A stretch of 64,000 nt of DNA, taken from Dyadobacter sp. CY345. GTDB lineage: Bacteria; Bacteroidota; Bacteroidia; Cytophagales; Spirosomataceae. Numbering within the stretch: the stretch's first letter is position 1; every line of letters starts with the position of its first letter. The translations under genes and the position numbers were made by a program. The DNA lies in assembly GCF_021502725.1 (NCBI RefSeq), contig NZ_JAKFFS010000001.1:1612001-1676000 (forward strand), given 5' to 3'. The notes beneath the pieces were generated by a model, which was not told the origin of the DNA, ran no database searches, and saw nothing but the letters and a program-made list of their open reading frames with translations. Positions 1-9,167 of the stretch are shown here, one piece after another.

Positions 1-3000
1 CTTGGTGCCCAAATACTTGCTGCAAGAAATAAATATACCGAACTCGAACCAGCTCAATGGGTAGAAAGTTCGGCGGGGAAAATTGTTAAAGGTGATAAGA
101 ACTTAACAGTCTCCTTTGATTATGAAACGGCTCCAAATTCGAGCGATGTTCTTATTTCCATCAGGCTGCATAGTTCATGGAAATCCGACGCACCTGACCG
201 CTGGTTAAACTTCGGTGTAGGAGATACTGAAACCCAAGAGGAATTCCATTTAATCCGCGTGCCTCCGGTTGATCGAGAAGGCCTTATTTATGTGGGGAAT
301 CTGGATGTTTCAGGCAATCCGAATTACCCCAATGGCACTACGCCTAACTGGACCTATATCGTTACCGGAGTGCCTGCAGGCCAGGTGAGAAAAGTCGGAG
401 GGGCGAACGGTGTTATTGTTGAAAATGGAGACCTCGTAATATCTCGTATTGCCAACACTGGCGGCTCACAGGCAGCAACGGGTAAAAACTGGAATGTTAT
501 CAATGTTAGAAACAATACTAAGAAAGGAACGTATGAAGTTACCATCCCGGTAGATAGGAACAATCTTGTAAGTTCCAGATTTATCAATGATCCAGCAATT
601 TATGACACTGTACTTGTACGGTTTTATAAAATTGCGATCGGTGATAATAAAAGCGGAGACTGGTACAAAGTTTACAATCTTCGTGGAACTGTTGAAGGGT
701 TTGTCCCTACTGCGGAATCTTCGAGATACGCCACTACGCTTGAACGTGGCGCGCCAACAGAGGAAGAGGCGGAAACTATTAATCTCATTACCGGAGATTA
801 CAATCCCTGGTTTACCGGATCTCTAACAAAACCTGGTTCGAATGAGAATACAAAATCCTGGAAACGAAGAACGGCGCTAAGTGAAAGTCTTAGTATTTAC
901 CGCGCTATGATGCTAGATAGGCTCTGCCTAACAAGTAGACCGCTAAGAGTGATTGAAGGTGAGATATTGATCACGGGCAATACTCCCGAAATATCTTATC
1001 TACATACACTGGTATTGGCTGACAAAGGGAATATGCGTCTGAAAATCACCCGTTTTTCTTACAATGATATAACGCGTGTTGCTAAAATAACAGCTGTTGA
1101 AGTTAGATATGAAGAGATACCGTCTGAGGAGCTCCGACAAGATTCATACATTCCAGGGCAAGGCACATTAAATTTAATACCAGGACAAGGAGACGGATAC
1201 TACCCAAGCAAATCTGACAGTACGAATGGCCGGATAAGTGCCGAAGATGTAGCACTTACAAATGAAGAGCTGGAAGAGATTGCTTTGAACAATGGCCGGC
1301 AAGGTGCCATGTTCGTTGATATTGATCCATTAACGTATGTCGTTGCAGAAGAAAGTACAGAGGTTATTAATTTACTGGATTTTATCAACCAACTTTTCAC
1401 TGAGCAAAATGAGGATCAGGAAGAAGAGGATATGTTTGATCCGGAAACTCTGATACTGTCTGTTGTCGACAAGCCGACCTGGGTTAGTGAAGTTCTTTTC
1501 GATAAACTGGAAGTGACGGCCACGGCCTTGGCCCCAAAGGTCGGAGACTATTATCTTACGCTCACAGCGTATGATGAGGAGTCTGAAACTAAGATTGAAT
1601 TCAGAGTGCCCATTCTGGTTGAGGAAAACGAAGAATTCATCGAAGCATGGCCGCCAGTCTTCGACCCGCCATTACCTACTCTATTCTTCGAAGTAGGAAA
1701 ACAGACGACAGATGGTTTTGTAATCATGGATTACATGCCGGAAGACTTGGTGTATGAGCACCTTACTTACCGGATCATGGGGAAACCTGAGTGGGTTTCT
1801 GATCAGTCTGTTGTTTTTGGTGAAGTTTCGGTAACAGGAAAACCGGTTAAAATCGAAACGCGGTATCTGACGCTTGAAATGACAGACGCCATAGGCAGAA
1901 TACATGTTGAGGAGATAACGCTTGCCTGCATCAAGAAAACCGTACTTAAACATAATCTTCTTGATCGTGGTGTGGATGGCCCGGGTGTACTTGGTGTTAT
2001 TCCGGGATCATTTGAGAATCCGGGCAAAATAGATATTGAATCTGTTGTTACCGGTTTTCATGATAAGGTCGAAAGATCACTTGTTGGCGGCGGGCCTTCC
2101 GGGGATGCGGTAAATGAAACTAAGGTTATTTCTGTAACAGAAACAAATCTTGGTACATACCTGATGTTTCCGGATACGGACGGGATTGACACAGAGGTCG
2201 GGCAGTACAAATATATTCTCAGGTCGTTACGCGGAACACGCCTTGTTACAGAGGATGTAATACCATTTACGCTTTATGATGACGAATATCTTTCAAAGCT
2301 TTCTGCTGAGCTGTGGGATTCGACAAAAGATGAGGTTATAGGCGTTATTGATCCAAGCGGTAAGAGTGCATTTAAAAAGCCTGTCAGCTTTGATCCGAAA
2401 ATTATTGTTTCAGAGCTGCCTCACACTAAAATAACGCTTACGTATTCAAAAGACGGCGTTCAGGTTCTTGTTAAAGAGATTCCTGTCACGCCGGCCGCCG
2501 AGGAAGGCGAATATAATCTGTTTGATGAGATCGTTCCTGCCGAATCTGGCAAGTATGACCTTCTGATCGATATTGAAAACGCTGGTGTTCCCGTCTATCA
2601 GCGTCTTGCTACCTGGACAATCATACCAGCAGAGGTTTTACCTGGTCCCGGAATTCAACTCGTAACAGCGCGCGATAATTCAATCAACTTTGATGTTTTA
2701 GAGGATCTTCCTCTGAATAACACAGAGGTTGATATTCCGGATAACTACAATTTCAATATACTACTACCGGTTGATGAAGGCGGCGCGCTTATTGACTTTG
2801 ACGAAAAGCAGGATCTTTTCTTTGATACAACGTCAGGATCTGCGGTTGAGGTTGACTTGTTTTTGTATACCAACCTGCCACAAGTTGTAAAGTATGCTGA
2901 GGGAGAAGATAAGGCTGAAACGCTTTTGTTTGGAAACCTTACATCTTTGGATCTTGGCAAGCTGCACCGCGCGCCTTCCAAAGTCCGGGTAAAAGTTATT

Positions 3001-6000
3001 TACCGTAAAGCTGGGGTAGTTGTCGCCATTCAGCAGGCAGATGTTTCTTTCCGTGTTCCGCTTGGACCTGAGGATTATTCAGGGCTTCGGTTTATTTCGA
3101 TTAAGCAAAGCGGCGGTATTGGCATTACTGTCATTGACGCAAATATGCCAAAACAGGGGCGTAGTTATGTGTTGCCCTTACCTGAATTTTGGAGCGCTTC
3201 GGCTCGCAGCTTCAATGGCGAGTTGTTTAATGCCGTAAAAATAGAATTGTCGAAGGATGGAATATGGCTTCGAACTGTGGCAAATCCTGATTGTGTTACT
3301 TATTTTGAGCACACAGAGATTGTTACAGAGCTTCCATCCGATGATATGGCCTACGTTGTAGGTACTAATATAGACGGCATCCGGTTTCTGCGCAGCATTG
3401 CGGACGGAACGTTAATACCAATTGATGACCTTGGTGAATTTGTTGTAAAAGCAACATTTTATCTGAATTCTGTTGAGATTGGTGTAGTGCAGTCTGAATT
3501 CACGTTGACAGATGAAGAACCGGAAGATCTCGAATATGAGCCAGTAGATTTCCAGGCGATATTTGATGAACTATTCGGGTTAAAGACAACGGATGATCTG
3601 CCAGAGGGCGAAGAAAATCTTTATTTTGAAGAAATCCGGGTGCTTGACACGATTCTTGTCGGTCTTCCTACCGGAGTTAATTCTCCAATTGTAGAGGGGA
3701 CTTCGGTATTGCAAGCATTCGCCGACCTGCAAAAACAGATTGACATGCTGGTTACGGGCGGCGGTGGTCGGTATGTATCACTTAATCCAATCCTTGGATA
3801 CGCAAGTGATACAATGGCAAGCTTTAATCTGGCATCAGTTATTAATTCAAGTCAGTTCTATGTTACAAACCTGATTGACGGGCCTTTTGCAAATAATGGA
3901 TTTGTAAGCACAGTATCCCGAAACGGATCATCCCATTTTCAAACCGTAGGATCCGAAACAGTTGAAGATTCTTTCTGGTGGAGAAGAAAGTCAGGCGGAT
4001 CGACCGGTGCCTGGTATAGGGGTGCAAGTCAATCCTGGACGAATGTAAATTACATGTCTTATGTAAACTTCCCTTCTTATTTTTCGTCTTTTTTTATAAC
4101 CGCATTCAACCTTAAAAGGCCAGATATTGAAGCGTGGGTAAGAGCTACGCCTTTGACTGGGTATGCAATCGGAACAAACGCAGCATTATCGCCAACCGAT
4201 ACGGTGCTATCCGCATTCGGGAAACTGGAAGCAAAAATTAACGCAACCGGATATTCTGGAACGTTAAATTATTATGCGAAATATACGTCTGCCGGATTGG
4301 GAATTGGGTTGATGTACGATAGCGGTACGCGCGTTGGTATTGGGACATCTTCACCAGGCGGACGACTGCATGTGTCTGGTGCGGAATCTGGCACGGGTAC
4401 TGCTGCATCTTTGCTTCTTAGCAACACTTCTGCAATCGGATCAAATGTCTGGTATGTAAATGCAAACGGCCCTGGATATTCCGGTTTTTTAGACGGCGGT
4501 TTTTCTCTTTCGGATAATACCAATTTCCGCTTTACAATAACCAGGACGGGCTTAGTTGGTATCGGGCTTGGATCTGTCGCTGCGTCTGAATTATTGCATG
4601 TTGGCGGTAATATTCGAACTTCGCTATCTTTCATAAGTGACCGCACCTCTGGCGCGCCAATGGTCGTTAATTCAACGTCGCTGGTGTCGAATTTTAACTC
4701 TGATTACCTGGATTCACAGCATGGAGCTTATTATCTTGATAGGGTAAATCATACCGGCATGCAGGCCATCAGCACGATAACCGGACTGCAAGCCGCATTG
4801 GACGCAAAAAGCCCTGCACTAACCGGGACGGGGCTAGTTAAGTCAACGGGTGGGGTAATCTCCTACATTACTGACAACTCGGCAAACTGGAACACTGCTT
4901 TCGGATGGGGGAATCATGCCGGACTATATTATTCAAAGGCCTATATTGATGCCTTGGATATGGTTCCTGGATTTAGGATAATCTCCGCTGGAACTGGATT
5001 ATTAGGGGGAGGTAACCTGTATGCAGATAGAAGCTTTTCGGTTCTTTACGGCACATCATCTGGCACTTCGGCGCAAGGAAATGATAGTAGAATACTGAAC
5101 GGTCAAACTGCATTTACATGGGGGAATCATGCACTTGCGGGCTATGCTTTAAGTGCGGCAATATCGGGCACTGCTGGTCAGATTATGAAGTTTGGGACTT
5201 CAACGACAGCGGTTAACAGTATCATGGCCGAAACCTCAGGAAGGATCACAACATCCGGAACCCATGCCGCAGTTAACTTTGAAAGTAATGCAGCGCCGAA
5301 CGCTGTTACAGCCTATGGGTATGCCTGGAAAAACGGAACTACTGCAAGGTGGGAGTTATCTAAACTCGGTGCAGAGAGTAGTGGTAACGCAGGCTCTGAT
5401 ATGTACTTTTCCAGATTTGCTGATAATGGTGCATTTCTTGGGAATATTTTTTCAATAACAAGATCAAGTGGATTATTGACATTCTCCCAGGTGGTGGCCG
5501 GCGTTAATCCAACAGCATCAAACCATTTGTTGACACTCGGGTATGCAGATGGAAGATATGCACCAATAAGTCACACGCATACTTTTGCCTCCCTTACCAG
5601 CAAGCCAACCGATCTGGCAGGGTATGGTATAACTGATGCGTATAACAAGACATACATTGATGCGATAGACAGAGTGCCTGGAAATAGAATCATAAGTGCA
5701 GGGACCGGACTTTCGGGCGGAGGCAACTTGTATGCAGACCGTTCATTTGCTGTAATTTATGGAACATCTGCCGGAACTTCCGCGCAGGGGAATGATAGCA
5801 GAATCAACAATGGTCAGACTGCATATACATGGGGTGATCACAACGGGCTGTATTACAATAAGGCTTATATTGACGCAATTGACCGTGTTCCTGGTTCGCG
5901 TATTATAGCAGCTGGAACAGGTCTTTATGGCGGCGGGAACCTTTATGCAGACCGGACATTATATGTTTTATTTGGTTCAGGATCTGGCGAAGTTGCACAA

Positions 6001-6558
6001 GGGAACGACTACCGAATAAATAACGGCCAAACTGCTTACTCTTGGGGGAACCACGCAGGCCAATATTTAAGCAACGGTGCGCAGATAACTTTTAATGGCA
6101 ATACTTACAATTTAAACAGTAATCCAAACATTGGATCAAGTGGAGGCGGAAGTAATTGGAGTGTTTCTGGGAGCGATATATACAGAGCGTCTGGTAATGT
6201 TTCAATTGGGCGAACATCAAGTATTGGTAGTGCGCAATTATCTGTGCAAGGTGAAATTTATACGTATTCCCGAGTTTATGCAAGTGGTTTTACTTGCGCC
6301 CCTGGCAATATCACCTACTTATACAATACACTAATTGGAGGAGGGGGGTTAGATCCTAGTGCTGCTCTTCAAATAACATCAACAACGCAAGGATTTTTAC
6401 TACCCAGAATGACAAGAGCGCAAAAGTTGGCAATAGTTAGTCCCGCAGACGGATTGATGGTGTGGCAAACGGACTCCCCGTCCGGCTCAACGGGAGGGGC
6501 ATATGTAGCAAGCGGAGGTAACTGGCTAAGAATAGATAATGCAACAACACCTTCATAA
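1..6558 (+). CDS. Phage tail fibre-like protein (5' end outside window)
   Basis: The reading frame is already open at base 1, so the gene starts upstream and at least 2185 residues are present; a GTG at 259 in the same frame is not a credible start. The first ~1200 residues are beta-rich and acidic, without a domain I can name. From about residue 1200 the composition becomes rich in Gly, Ser, Thr, Asn and Ala, with motifs typical of tail fibres of Bacteroidota phages (VGIGTSSPGGRLHVSG, DLAGYGITDAY), and three copies of a ~65-residue repeat follow. The C-terminus carries the GFLLPRMT...GLMVWQTD signature seen at the ends of such fibres. I see no intramolecular chaperone domain. Likely role: host-surface recognition at the virion tail. 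It ends before a weak hairpin and faces the minus-strand toxin module. Confidence 0.75.
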   Translation, partial: LGAQILAARNKYTELEPAQWVESSAGKIVKGDKNLTVSFDYETAPNSSDVLISIRLHSSWKSDAPDRWLNFGVGDTETQEEFHLIRVPPVDREGLIYVGNLDVSGNPNYPNGTTPNWTYIVTGVPAGQVRKVGGANGVIVENGDLVISRIANTGGSQAATGKNWNVINVRNNTKKGTYEVTIPVDRNNLVSSRFINDPAIYDTVLVRFYKIAIGDNKSGDWYKVYNLRGTVEGFVPTAESSRYATTLERGAPTEEEAETINLITGDYNPWFTGSLTKPGSNENTKSWKRRTALSESLSIYRAMMLDRLCLTSRPLRVIEGEILITGNTPEISYLHTLVLADKGNMRLKITRFSYNDITRVAKITAVEVRYEEIPSEELRQDSYIPGQGTLNLIPGQGDGYYPSKSDSTNGRISAEDVALTNEELEEIALNNGRQGAMFVDIDPLTYVVAEESTEVINLLDFINQLFTEQNEDQEEEDMFDPETLILSVVDKPTWVSEVLFDKLEVTATALAPKVGDYYLTLTAYDEESETKIEFRVPILVEENEEFIEAWPPVFDPPLPTLFFEVGKQTTDGFVIMDYMPEDLVYEHLTYRIMGKPEWVSDQSVVFGEVSVTGKPVKIETRYLTLEMTDAIGRIHVEEITLACIKKTVLKHNLLDRGVDGPGVLGVIPGSFENPGKIDIESVVTGFHDKVERSLVGGGPSGDAVNETKVISVTETNLGTYLMFPDTDGIDTEVGQYKYILRSLRGTRLVTEDVIPFTLYDDEYLSKLSAELWDSTKDEVIGVIDPSGKSAFKKPVSFDPKIIVSELPHTKITLTYSKDGVQVLVKEIPVTPAAEEGEYNLFDEIVPAESGKYDLLIDIENAGVPVYQRLATWTIIPAEVLPGPGIQLVTARDNSINFDVLEDLPLNNTEVDIPDNYNFNILLPVDEGGALIDFDEKQDLFFDTTSGSAVEVDLFLYTNLPQVVKYAEGEDKAETLLFGNLTSLDLGKLHRAPSKVRVKVIYRKAGVVVAIQQADVSFRVPLGPEDYSGLRFISIKQSGGIGITVIDANMPKQGRSYVLPLPEFWSASARSFNGELFNAVKIELSKDGIWLRTVANPDCVTYFEHTEIVTELPSDDMAYVVGTNIDGIRFLRSIADGTLIPIDDLGEFVVKATFYLNSVEIGVVQSEFTLTDEEPEDLEYEPVDFQAIFDELFGLKTTDDLPEGEENLYFEEIRVLDTILVGLPTGVNSPIVEGTSVLQAFADLQKQIDMLVTGGGGRYVSLNPILGYASDTMASFNLASVINSSQFYVTNLIDGPFANNGFVSTVSRNGSSHFQTVGSETVEDSFWWRRKSGGSTGAWYRGASQSWTNVNYMSYVNFPSYFSSFFITAFNLKRPDIEAWVRATPLTGYAIGTNAALSPTDTVLSAFGKLEAKINATGYSGTLNYYAKYTSAGLGIGLMYDSGTRVGIGTSSPGGRLHVSGAESGTGTAASLLLSNTSAIGSNVWYVNANGPGYSGFLDGGFSLSDNTNFRFTITRTGLVGIGLGSVAASELLHVGGNIRTSLSFISDRTSGAPMVVNSTSLVSNFNSDYLDSQHGAYYLDRVNHTGMQAISTITGLQAALDAKSPALTGTGLVKSTGGVISYITDNSANWNTAFGWGNHAGLYYSKAYIDALDMVPGFRIISAGTGLLGGGNLYADRSFSVLYGTSSGTSAQGNDSRILNGQTAFTWGNHALAGYALSAAISGTAGQIMKFGTSTTAVNSIMAETSGRITTSGTHAAVNFESNAAPNAVTAYGYAWKNGTTARWELSKLGAESSGNAGSDMYFSRFADNGAFLGNIFSITRSSGLLTFSQVVAGVNPTASNHLLTLGYADGRYAPISHTHTFASLTSKPTDLAGYGITDAYNKTYIDAIDRVPGNRIISAGTGLSGGGNLYADRSFAVIYGTSAGTSAQGNDSRINNGQTAYTWGDHNGLYYNKAYIDAIDRVPGSRIIAAGTGLYGGGNLYADRTLYVLFGSGSGEVAQGNDYRINNGQTAYSWGNHAGQYLSNGAQITFNGNTYNLNSNPNIGSSGGGSNWSVSGSDIYRASGNVSIGRTSSIGSAQLSVQGEIYTYSRVYASGFTCAPGNITYLYNTLIGGGGLDPSAALQITSTTQGFLLPRMTRAQKLAIVSPADGLMVWQTDSPSGSTGGAYVASGGNWLRIDNATTPS
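4936..6060 (+). repeat. Three ~200-bp coding repeats in the tail fibre gene
   Basis: Three diverged copies begin near 4936, 5647 and 5860. Each encodes KAYIDA-D-VPG, then a GTGL-GGGNLYADR stretch, then GNDSRI-NGQTA and an aromatic-W-G-N/D-H motif. Copies 2 and 3 are adjacent; copy 1 is separated by about 500 bp of other fibre sequence. The copies differ at many third positions, so they are old rather than recent duplications. Confidence 0.75.
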
Positions 6559-6594
6559 CAAATATCATATTGATATCATTATAGTATCACTTTT

Positions 6595-6627
6595 AACCGG
6601 TCTGGCTTTTAGCTATTCCGGTTTTTG
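6595..6627. terminator. Possible terminator between tail gene and toxin operon
   Basis: A short inverted repeat (AACCGG/CCGGTT) with a 17-nt loop is followed by a T run on the plus strand. It lies between the tail fibre stop and the 3' end of the oppositely oriented SecB-like gene. The stem is short, so this is a weak call. Confidence 0.35.
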
Positions 6628-6649
6628 TGTCTGCAATATGTATGCAAAA

Positions 6650-7078
6650 CTACAAAGGTTCGGGTTCCTGATTCAACTCAACGAGTGGAAGTATGGCGTT
6701 ATGTAATTTTGTTCCTCTTAAGTTCGAGAAAAGCAATCCTCTCGTGACTGAGATAGATACTAATGCAACTTTATCAAGAATGTCTATTGGAATTAAGTGC
6801 TTGCCTGTGTCGTCTGTGGTTACAGCGTTTTTGAGACCTTCAATGTTAAAAATATTAGATACTTCAAAGATAACTAAGTTCTCCTTCTCGTAGGAAATCG
6901 TTATAGATACATGAGAGTTGATGAACTCTTTTCCTTCCAGTATCTGCTCACTTACTCTATTATCGACGTTAATGCCATAATTAAGCACTAAGTTATCGCT
7001 GTTAACACGATTTATTTCAGGACTTAAAAACAAGGATAAAATCTGGATTTTCCCTAAATGATAGTTAAAATCAGGCAT
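6650..7078 (-). CDS. SecB-like chaperone of a toxin-antitoxin-chaperone module
   Basis: A 142-residue protein with the order of elements of the SecB fold: an N-terminal strand (about residues 6-19), paired strands around 30-40 and 52-78, and a C-terminal helix and tail. The stretch from about 69 (VIFEVSNIFNIEG) lines up with the E. coli SecB segment FLCEVQQGGIFSIAGI, and VTRGLLFSNLRGTKLHNAI (about 111-129) with [21 protein letters not shown]. It starts 4 bp after the HTH gene ends, third in a toxin, antitoxin, chaperone order. SecB-like proteins in such operons stabilise the antitoxin by binding its C-terminal tail. The match is judged by eye; alternatives are an unrelated DUF with a similar pattern. 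The housekeeping SecB role is unlikely given the prophage context. Confidence 0.65.
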   Translation of the reverse strand: MPDFNYHLGKIQILSLFLSPEINRVNSDNLVLNYGINVDNRVSEQILEGKEFINSHVSITISYEKENLVIFEVSNIFNIEGLKNAVTTDDTGKHLIPIDILDKVALVSISVTRGLLFSNLRGTKLHNAILPLVELNQEPEPL

Positions 7079-7082
7079 ATAT

Positions 7083-7502
7083 TTAATTTAAATCGAATTC
7101 CATATCCATTTTTCCAACTGCACTATATCTCTTTGTTGTTTCCAAATGAATTTTTTGTGGCGCAAATTGCTCAAAAAACTCATTTAGGTCGAGTAATGGT
7201 GTTGTCTCTTTCTTATTGAAATTATATTTATGAGAATGGATTTTAACAGATAGCAAATTTGAAATCTTGCAATTAAAAGCCATCGCTATTAACGTTAGTT
7301 CATTGGTGTCAAAAACATGACCTCCACTTAACCAATCGTGAACTGTGTCCACATCTTTATCTACTAAGGCCGCAAATTCCGGGATGCTTAATGACTTATC
7401 AGCCATAATATCGTCTATTCTTGAAGATATTATCATCTGCGTTTTCGCGCTTTCTTTTTCCAAATCTGGTATTTGGCTGTAAATTATTTCTTCTATTGAC
7501 AT
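7083..7502 (-). CDS. HigA-like HTH antitoxin with C-terminal chaperone-addiction-like tail
   Basis: A 139-residue protein. Residues about 25-84 form a Cro/C1-type helix-turn-helix (SIPEFAALVDKDVDTVHDWL). Residues 85-139 are an extra tail rich in hydrophobic and aromatic residues, ending in KMDMEFDLN. It lies 19 bp downstream of the putative toxin and 4 bp upstream of the SecB-like gene. In known TAC modules the HigA-type antitoxin carries just such a tail (chaperone addiction domain), which makes it unstable unless the SecB-like partner binds. The HTH is clear; the antitoxin role rests on the neighbours. It probably also represses the operon. Confidence 0.65.
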   Translation of the reverse strand: MSIEEIIYSQIPDLEKESAKTQMIISSRIDDIMADKSLSIPEFAALVDKDVDTVHDWLSGGHVFDTNELTLIAMAFNCKISNLLSVKIHSHKYNFNKKETTPLLDLNEFFEQFAPQKIHLETTKRYSAVGKMDMEFDLN

Positions 7503-7521
7503 TTTAGTTTATTTTTAAAGG

Positions 7522-8022
7522 TTATTCCTCATCATCATTTAAGTCAATAAAGTTGAGTCTCCCCCCAAACTCACCATTCGATAAATAAAAAATATCACCT
7601 GCTTTAATTCGTTGCGTCAAGTCCTTCGAAAGTTGTTTAATAATATTAGCTTCTTTATCTAATATTTCATCCTCCTGATATGCCCTTATCGCCTTCGATT
7701 TGGGACCACCGCCACCCAATATTATATTGTCTTTACCATTTTTCAAGAAATATACTCTTAATTCTTTATTTGGACTATCAAATAGAGCGCAGACACCATC
7801 AAGCAAGGCTCCCTCATTTTCCTTATAAAATCCCAATCGTAGCCCAGTATCGTTCCCAATTACTTTTAATCGAGACACAATGGAGTTAATTTCAGTTTTG
7901 TAATCAGAATAATATTTCGATAGAAATTTTTCGAACTGAGTCACCTTTTCCCCTTCTAATTTTATTGAATAAATAGTGGCGGCATCCCCTGAAAGCTTCG
8001 ATTTAACGAGTTCGTACTGCAC
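7522..8022 (-). CDS. HigB/RelE-like putative toxin
   Basis: A 166-residue protein, first gene of the three-gene minus-strand operon. Residues about 26-55 are an amphipathic helical region; 86-135 (ELRVYFLKNG, then NIILGGGGPKSKAIRAYQEDE and a helix) have the strand-strand-basic-loop-helix pattern of Gp49/HigB-type mRNA interferases, in which an RVYF-like strand precedes KKS-containing basic residues. The N-terminus and the acidic C-terminus (LNDDEE) are longer than in minimal HigB. Expected action, from the family: ribosome-dependent mRNA cleavage when the antitoxin is lost. The assignment is from pattern and gene order, not from an alignment. Confidence 0.55.
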   Translation of the reverse strand: MQYELVKSKLSGDAATIYSIKLEGEKVTQFEKFLSKYYSDYKTEINSIVSRLKVIGNDTGLRLGFYKENEGALLDGVCALFDSPNKELRVYFLKNGKDNIILGGGGPKSKAIRAYQEDEILDKEANIIKQLSKDLTQRIKAGDIFYLSNGEFGGRLNFIDLNDDEE

Positions 8023-8051
8023 ATTAGTGTATTTTCATTCGGTAAAGTCTG

Positions 8052-8059
8052 CAAATGTA
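8052..8059 (-). promoter_or_regulatory. Candidate -7 box of the toxin operon
   Basis: On the minus strand the sequence reads TACATTTG, matching the Bacteroidota -7 consensus TAnnTTTG, about 30 bp upstream of the toxin start. I do not see a well-spaced -33 TTG, so it is tentative. Confidence 0.3.
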
Positions 8060-8127
8060 TGTATTCGATGTGGTAAATCTATAATGTTTAACAAAAAGCG
8101 TAAAGTAATAGTGCGAAGAGTTATTTA

Positions 8128-8490
8128 ATGGTAAGATTTATAGCGAAAGTTCTTCTAAGCAAAGCTCTTTCAATTCCTGGAATTACTCACTCGGTTGTCG
8201 GTGCTTTCCGATATAAGTCTGGATTTAAGTACGTTGATAACGCTTTTGGTAAAGGAGCGCGCGCTTTGGATATATTCGGCAGTGTGGCCTACGGAACTAT
8301 GCTTAACGATTGGTTCATTAAGAAGGGCGGCTATCATTATGGACAAGGCTCAGAGAAGGTAAGTTCAGCAGCTGGCAAAAACTGGATTATTGGCAAAGCA
8401 ACTCCTCTCGGGCTTGGATTGGCAGGAACGCTGAACCTGATAGACTTCAAAAAACTGGAAGAACGGAGGCCACTGCTGGGTCTATGTTGA
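8128..8490 (+). CDS. Phage lysis-region protein, frameshifted near its 3' end
   Basis: An open frame of 120 codons begins at an ATG and runs through a Gly/Ala-rich region (GSVAYGTMLNDW, KATPLGLGLAGTLN). I do not recognise the family. At 8449-8454 there is a run of six A. If this run had five A, the frame would continue as NWKNGGHCWVYVEGD and onward into a transmembrane segment, ending at a TGA (8642-8644) that overlaps the endolysin ATG as ATGA. In the current frame the protein instead ends after about 12 out-of-frame residues. So the native product is probably ~170 residues with a C-terminal membrane anchor, and what is seen is a one-base slip: a sequencing error, a real mutation, or a programmed shift. 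Position before the endolysin suggests a lysis or holin-related role, which is inference. Confidence 0.55.
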   Translation: MVRFIAKVLLSKALSIPGITHSVVGAFRYKSGFKYVDNAFGKGARALDIFGSVAYGTMLNDWFIKKGGYHYGQGSEKVSSAAGKNWIIGKATPLGLGLAGTLNLIDFKKLEERRPLLGLC

Positions 8491-8644
8491 AGGTGATACT
8501 GAATATTACCATAGTTTGCCTTATCAGGGACGCGTTAAGTGGCATTACACCGCTTCGTTTATCATAATCGCATCGACACTGCTTTACCTGTCTTTTAAGC
8601 TGGTGAAGTGGCTTTATTTACTGCAATTCACACTATTTTCATGA
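8453..8644 (+). other. Out-of-frame C-terminal extension of the lysis-region gene
   Basis: This frame is open from the A6 run to the TGA that overlaps the endolysin start codon. It encodes an aromatic-rich stretch and then a hydrophobic segment (ASFIIIASTLLYLSFKLVKW) that would span the membrane. It has no ATG near its beginning, which is why it is best read as the continuation of the gene starting at 8128. Confidence 0.55.
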
Positions 8645-9153
8645 CATTTGAACAAGCTATTGATCATGTGACCGATAAAGAAGGAGGTTTTACCAAAGAT
8701 CCTGATGATTCAGGCAACTGGACATCGGGAGTTATTGGCAAAGGAATCCTCAAAGGCACAAAGAAGCGGATAAGCGCGGGTTCATATCCTGATTTGGACA
8801 TCGAGAAGCTTACAGATGCTGAAATCTATACAATCTACCGCCGTGACTTCTGGAATGCTGTAAAAGCTGAATATTTGCCGCCACAAATACGACTGCATGT
8901 GCTTGACTTCGCTGTAAATGCAGGTCAGCAAACTGCCCGCGTATTACTTCAAAAGATTGTGGAATTAAAACAGGATGGGATTTTTGGCCCGGCAACGTTA
9001 AATGCTGCATCAAAGACTACACCCTGGCAATATGCTCAGGGTCGTATTGATCACTATAATGCCGTTGTCATTAAATATCCGGTTAAGCGTAAGTATTTTT
9101 ATGGCTGGATGAAAAGGAATTTAGCGGTAACGGAATTGTGCTTTAAGAGTTGA
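8641..9153 (+). CDS. Phage endolysin, GH108-type N-acetylmuramidase
   Basis: A 170-residue muramidase. The N-terminus carries the KEGGF motif with the likely catalytic Glu at residue 14, followed by DPDDSGNWTSG as in GH108 lysozymes. The second half (LDFAVNAGQQTARVLLQ, DGIFGPATL) matches the predicted peptidoglycan-binding domain that normally follows. It should hydrolyse the glycan backbone of peptidoglycan for host lysis. No signal peptide is seen, so export would need a holin-like partner, plausibly the preceding frameshifted gene. A GTG at 8608 would give an 11-residue extension, but ATG 8641 is preferred because it overlaps the upstream TGA in a classic ATGA coupling. Confidence 0.85.
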   Translation: MTFEQAIDHVTDKEGGFTKDPDDSGNWTSGVIGKGILKGTKKRISAGSYPDLDIEKLTDAEIYTIYRRDFWNAVKAEYLPPQIRLHVLDFAVNAGQQTARVLLQKIVELKQDGIFGPATLNAASKTTPWQYAQGRIDHYNAVVIKYPVKRKYFYGWMKRNLAVTELCFKS

Positions 9154-9167
9154 CGTGACAGGATATG

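Noticed and set aside
4936-6060. Repeats in the tail fibre gene as a CRISPR-like or phase-variable array
   Set aside because: Copies are coding, diverged, unevenly spaced and in frame; they are protein repeats.
8484-8567. 27-codon ATG frame (MLKVIL) in the lysis region
   Set aside because: It lies in a third frame. The frame that ends in the ATGA overlap with the endolysin is a far better explanation for this stretch.
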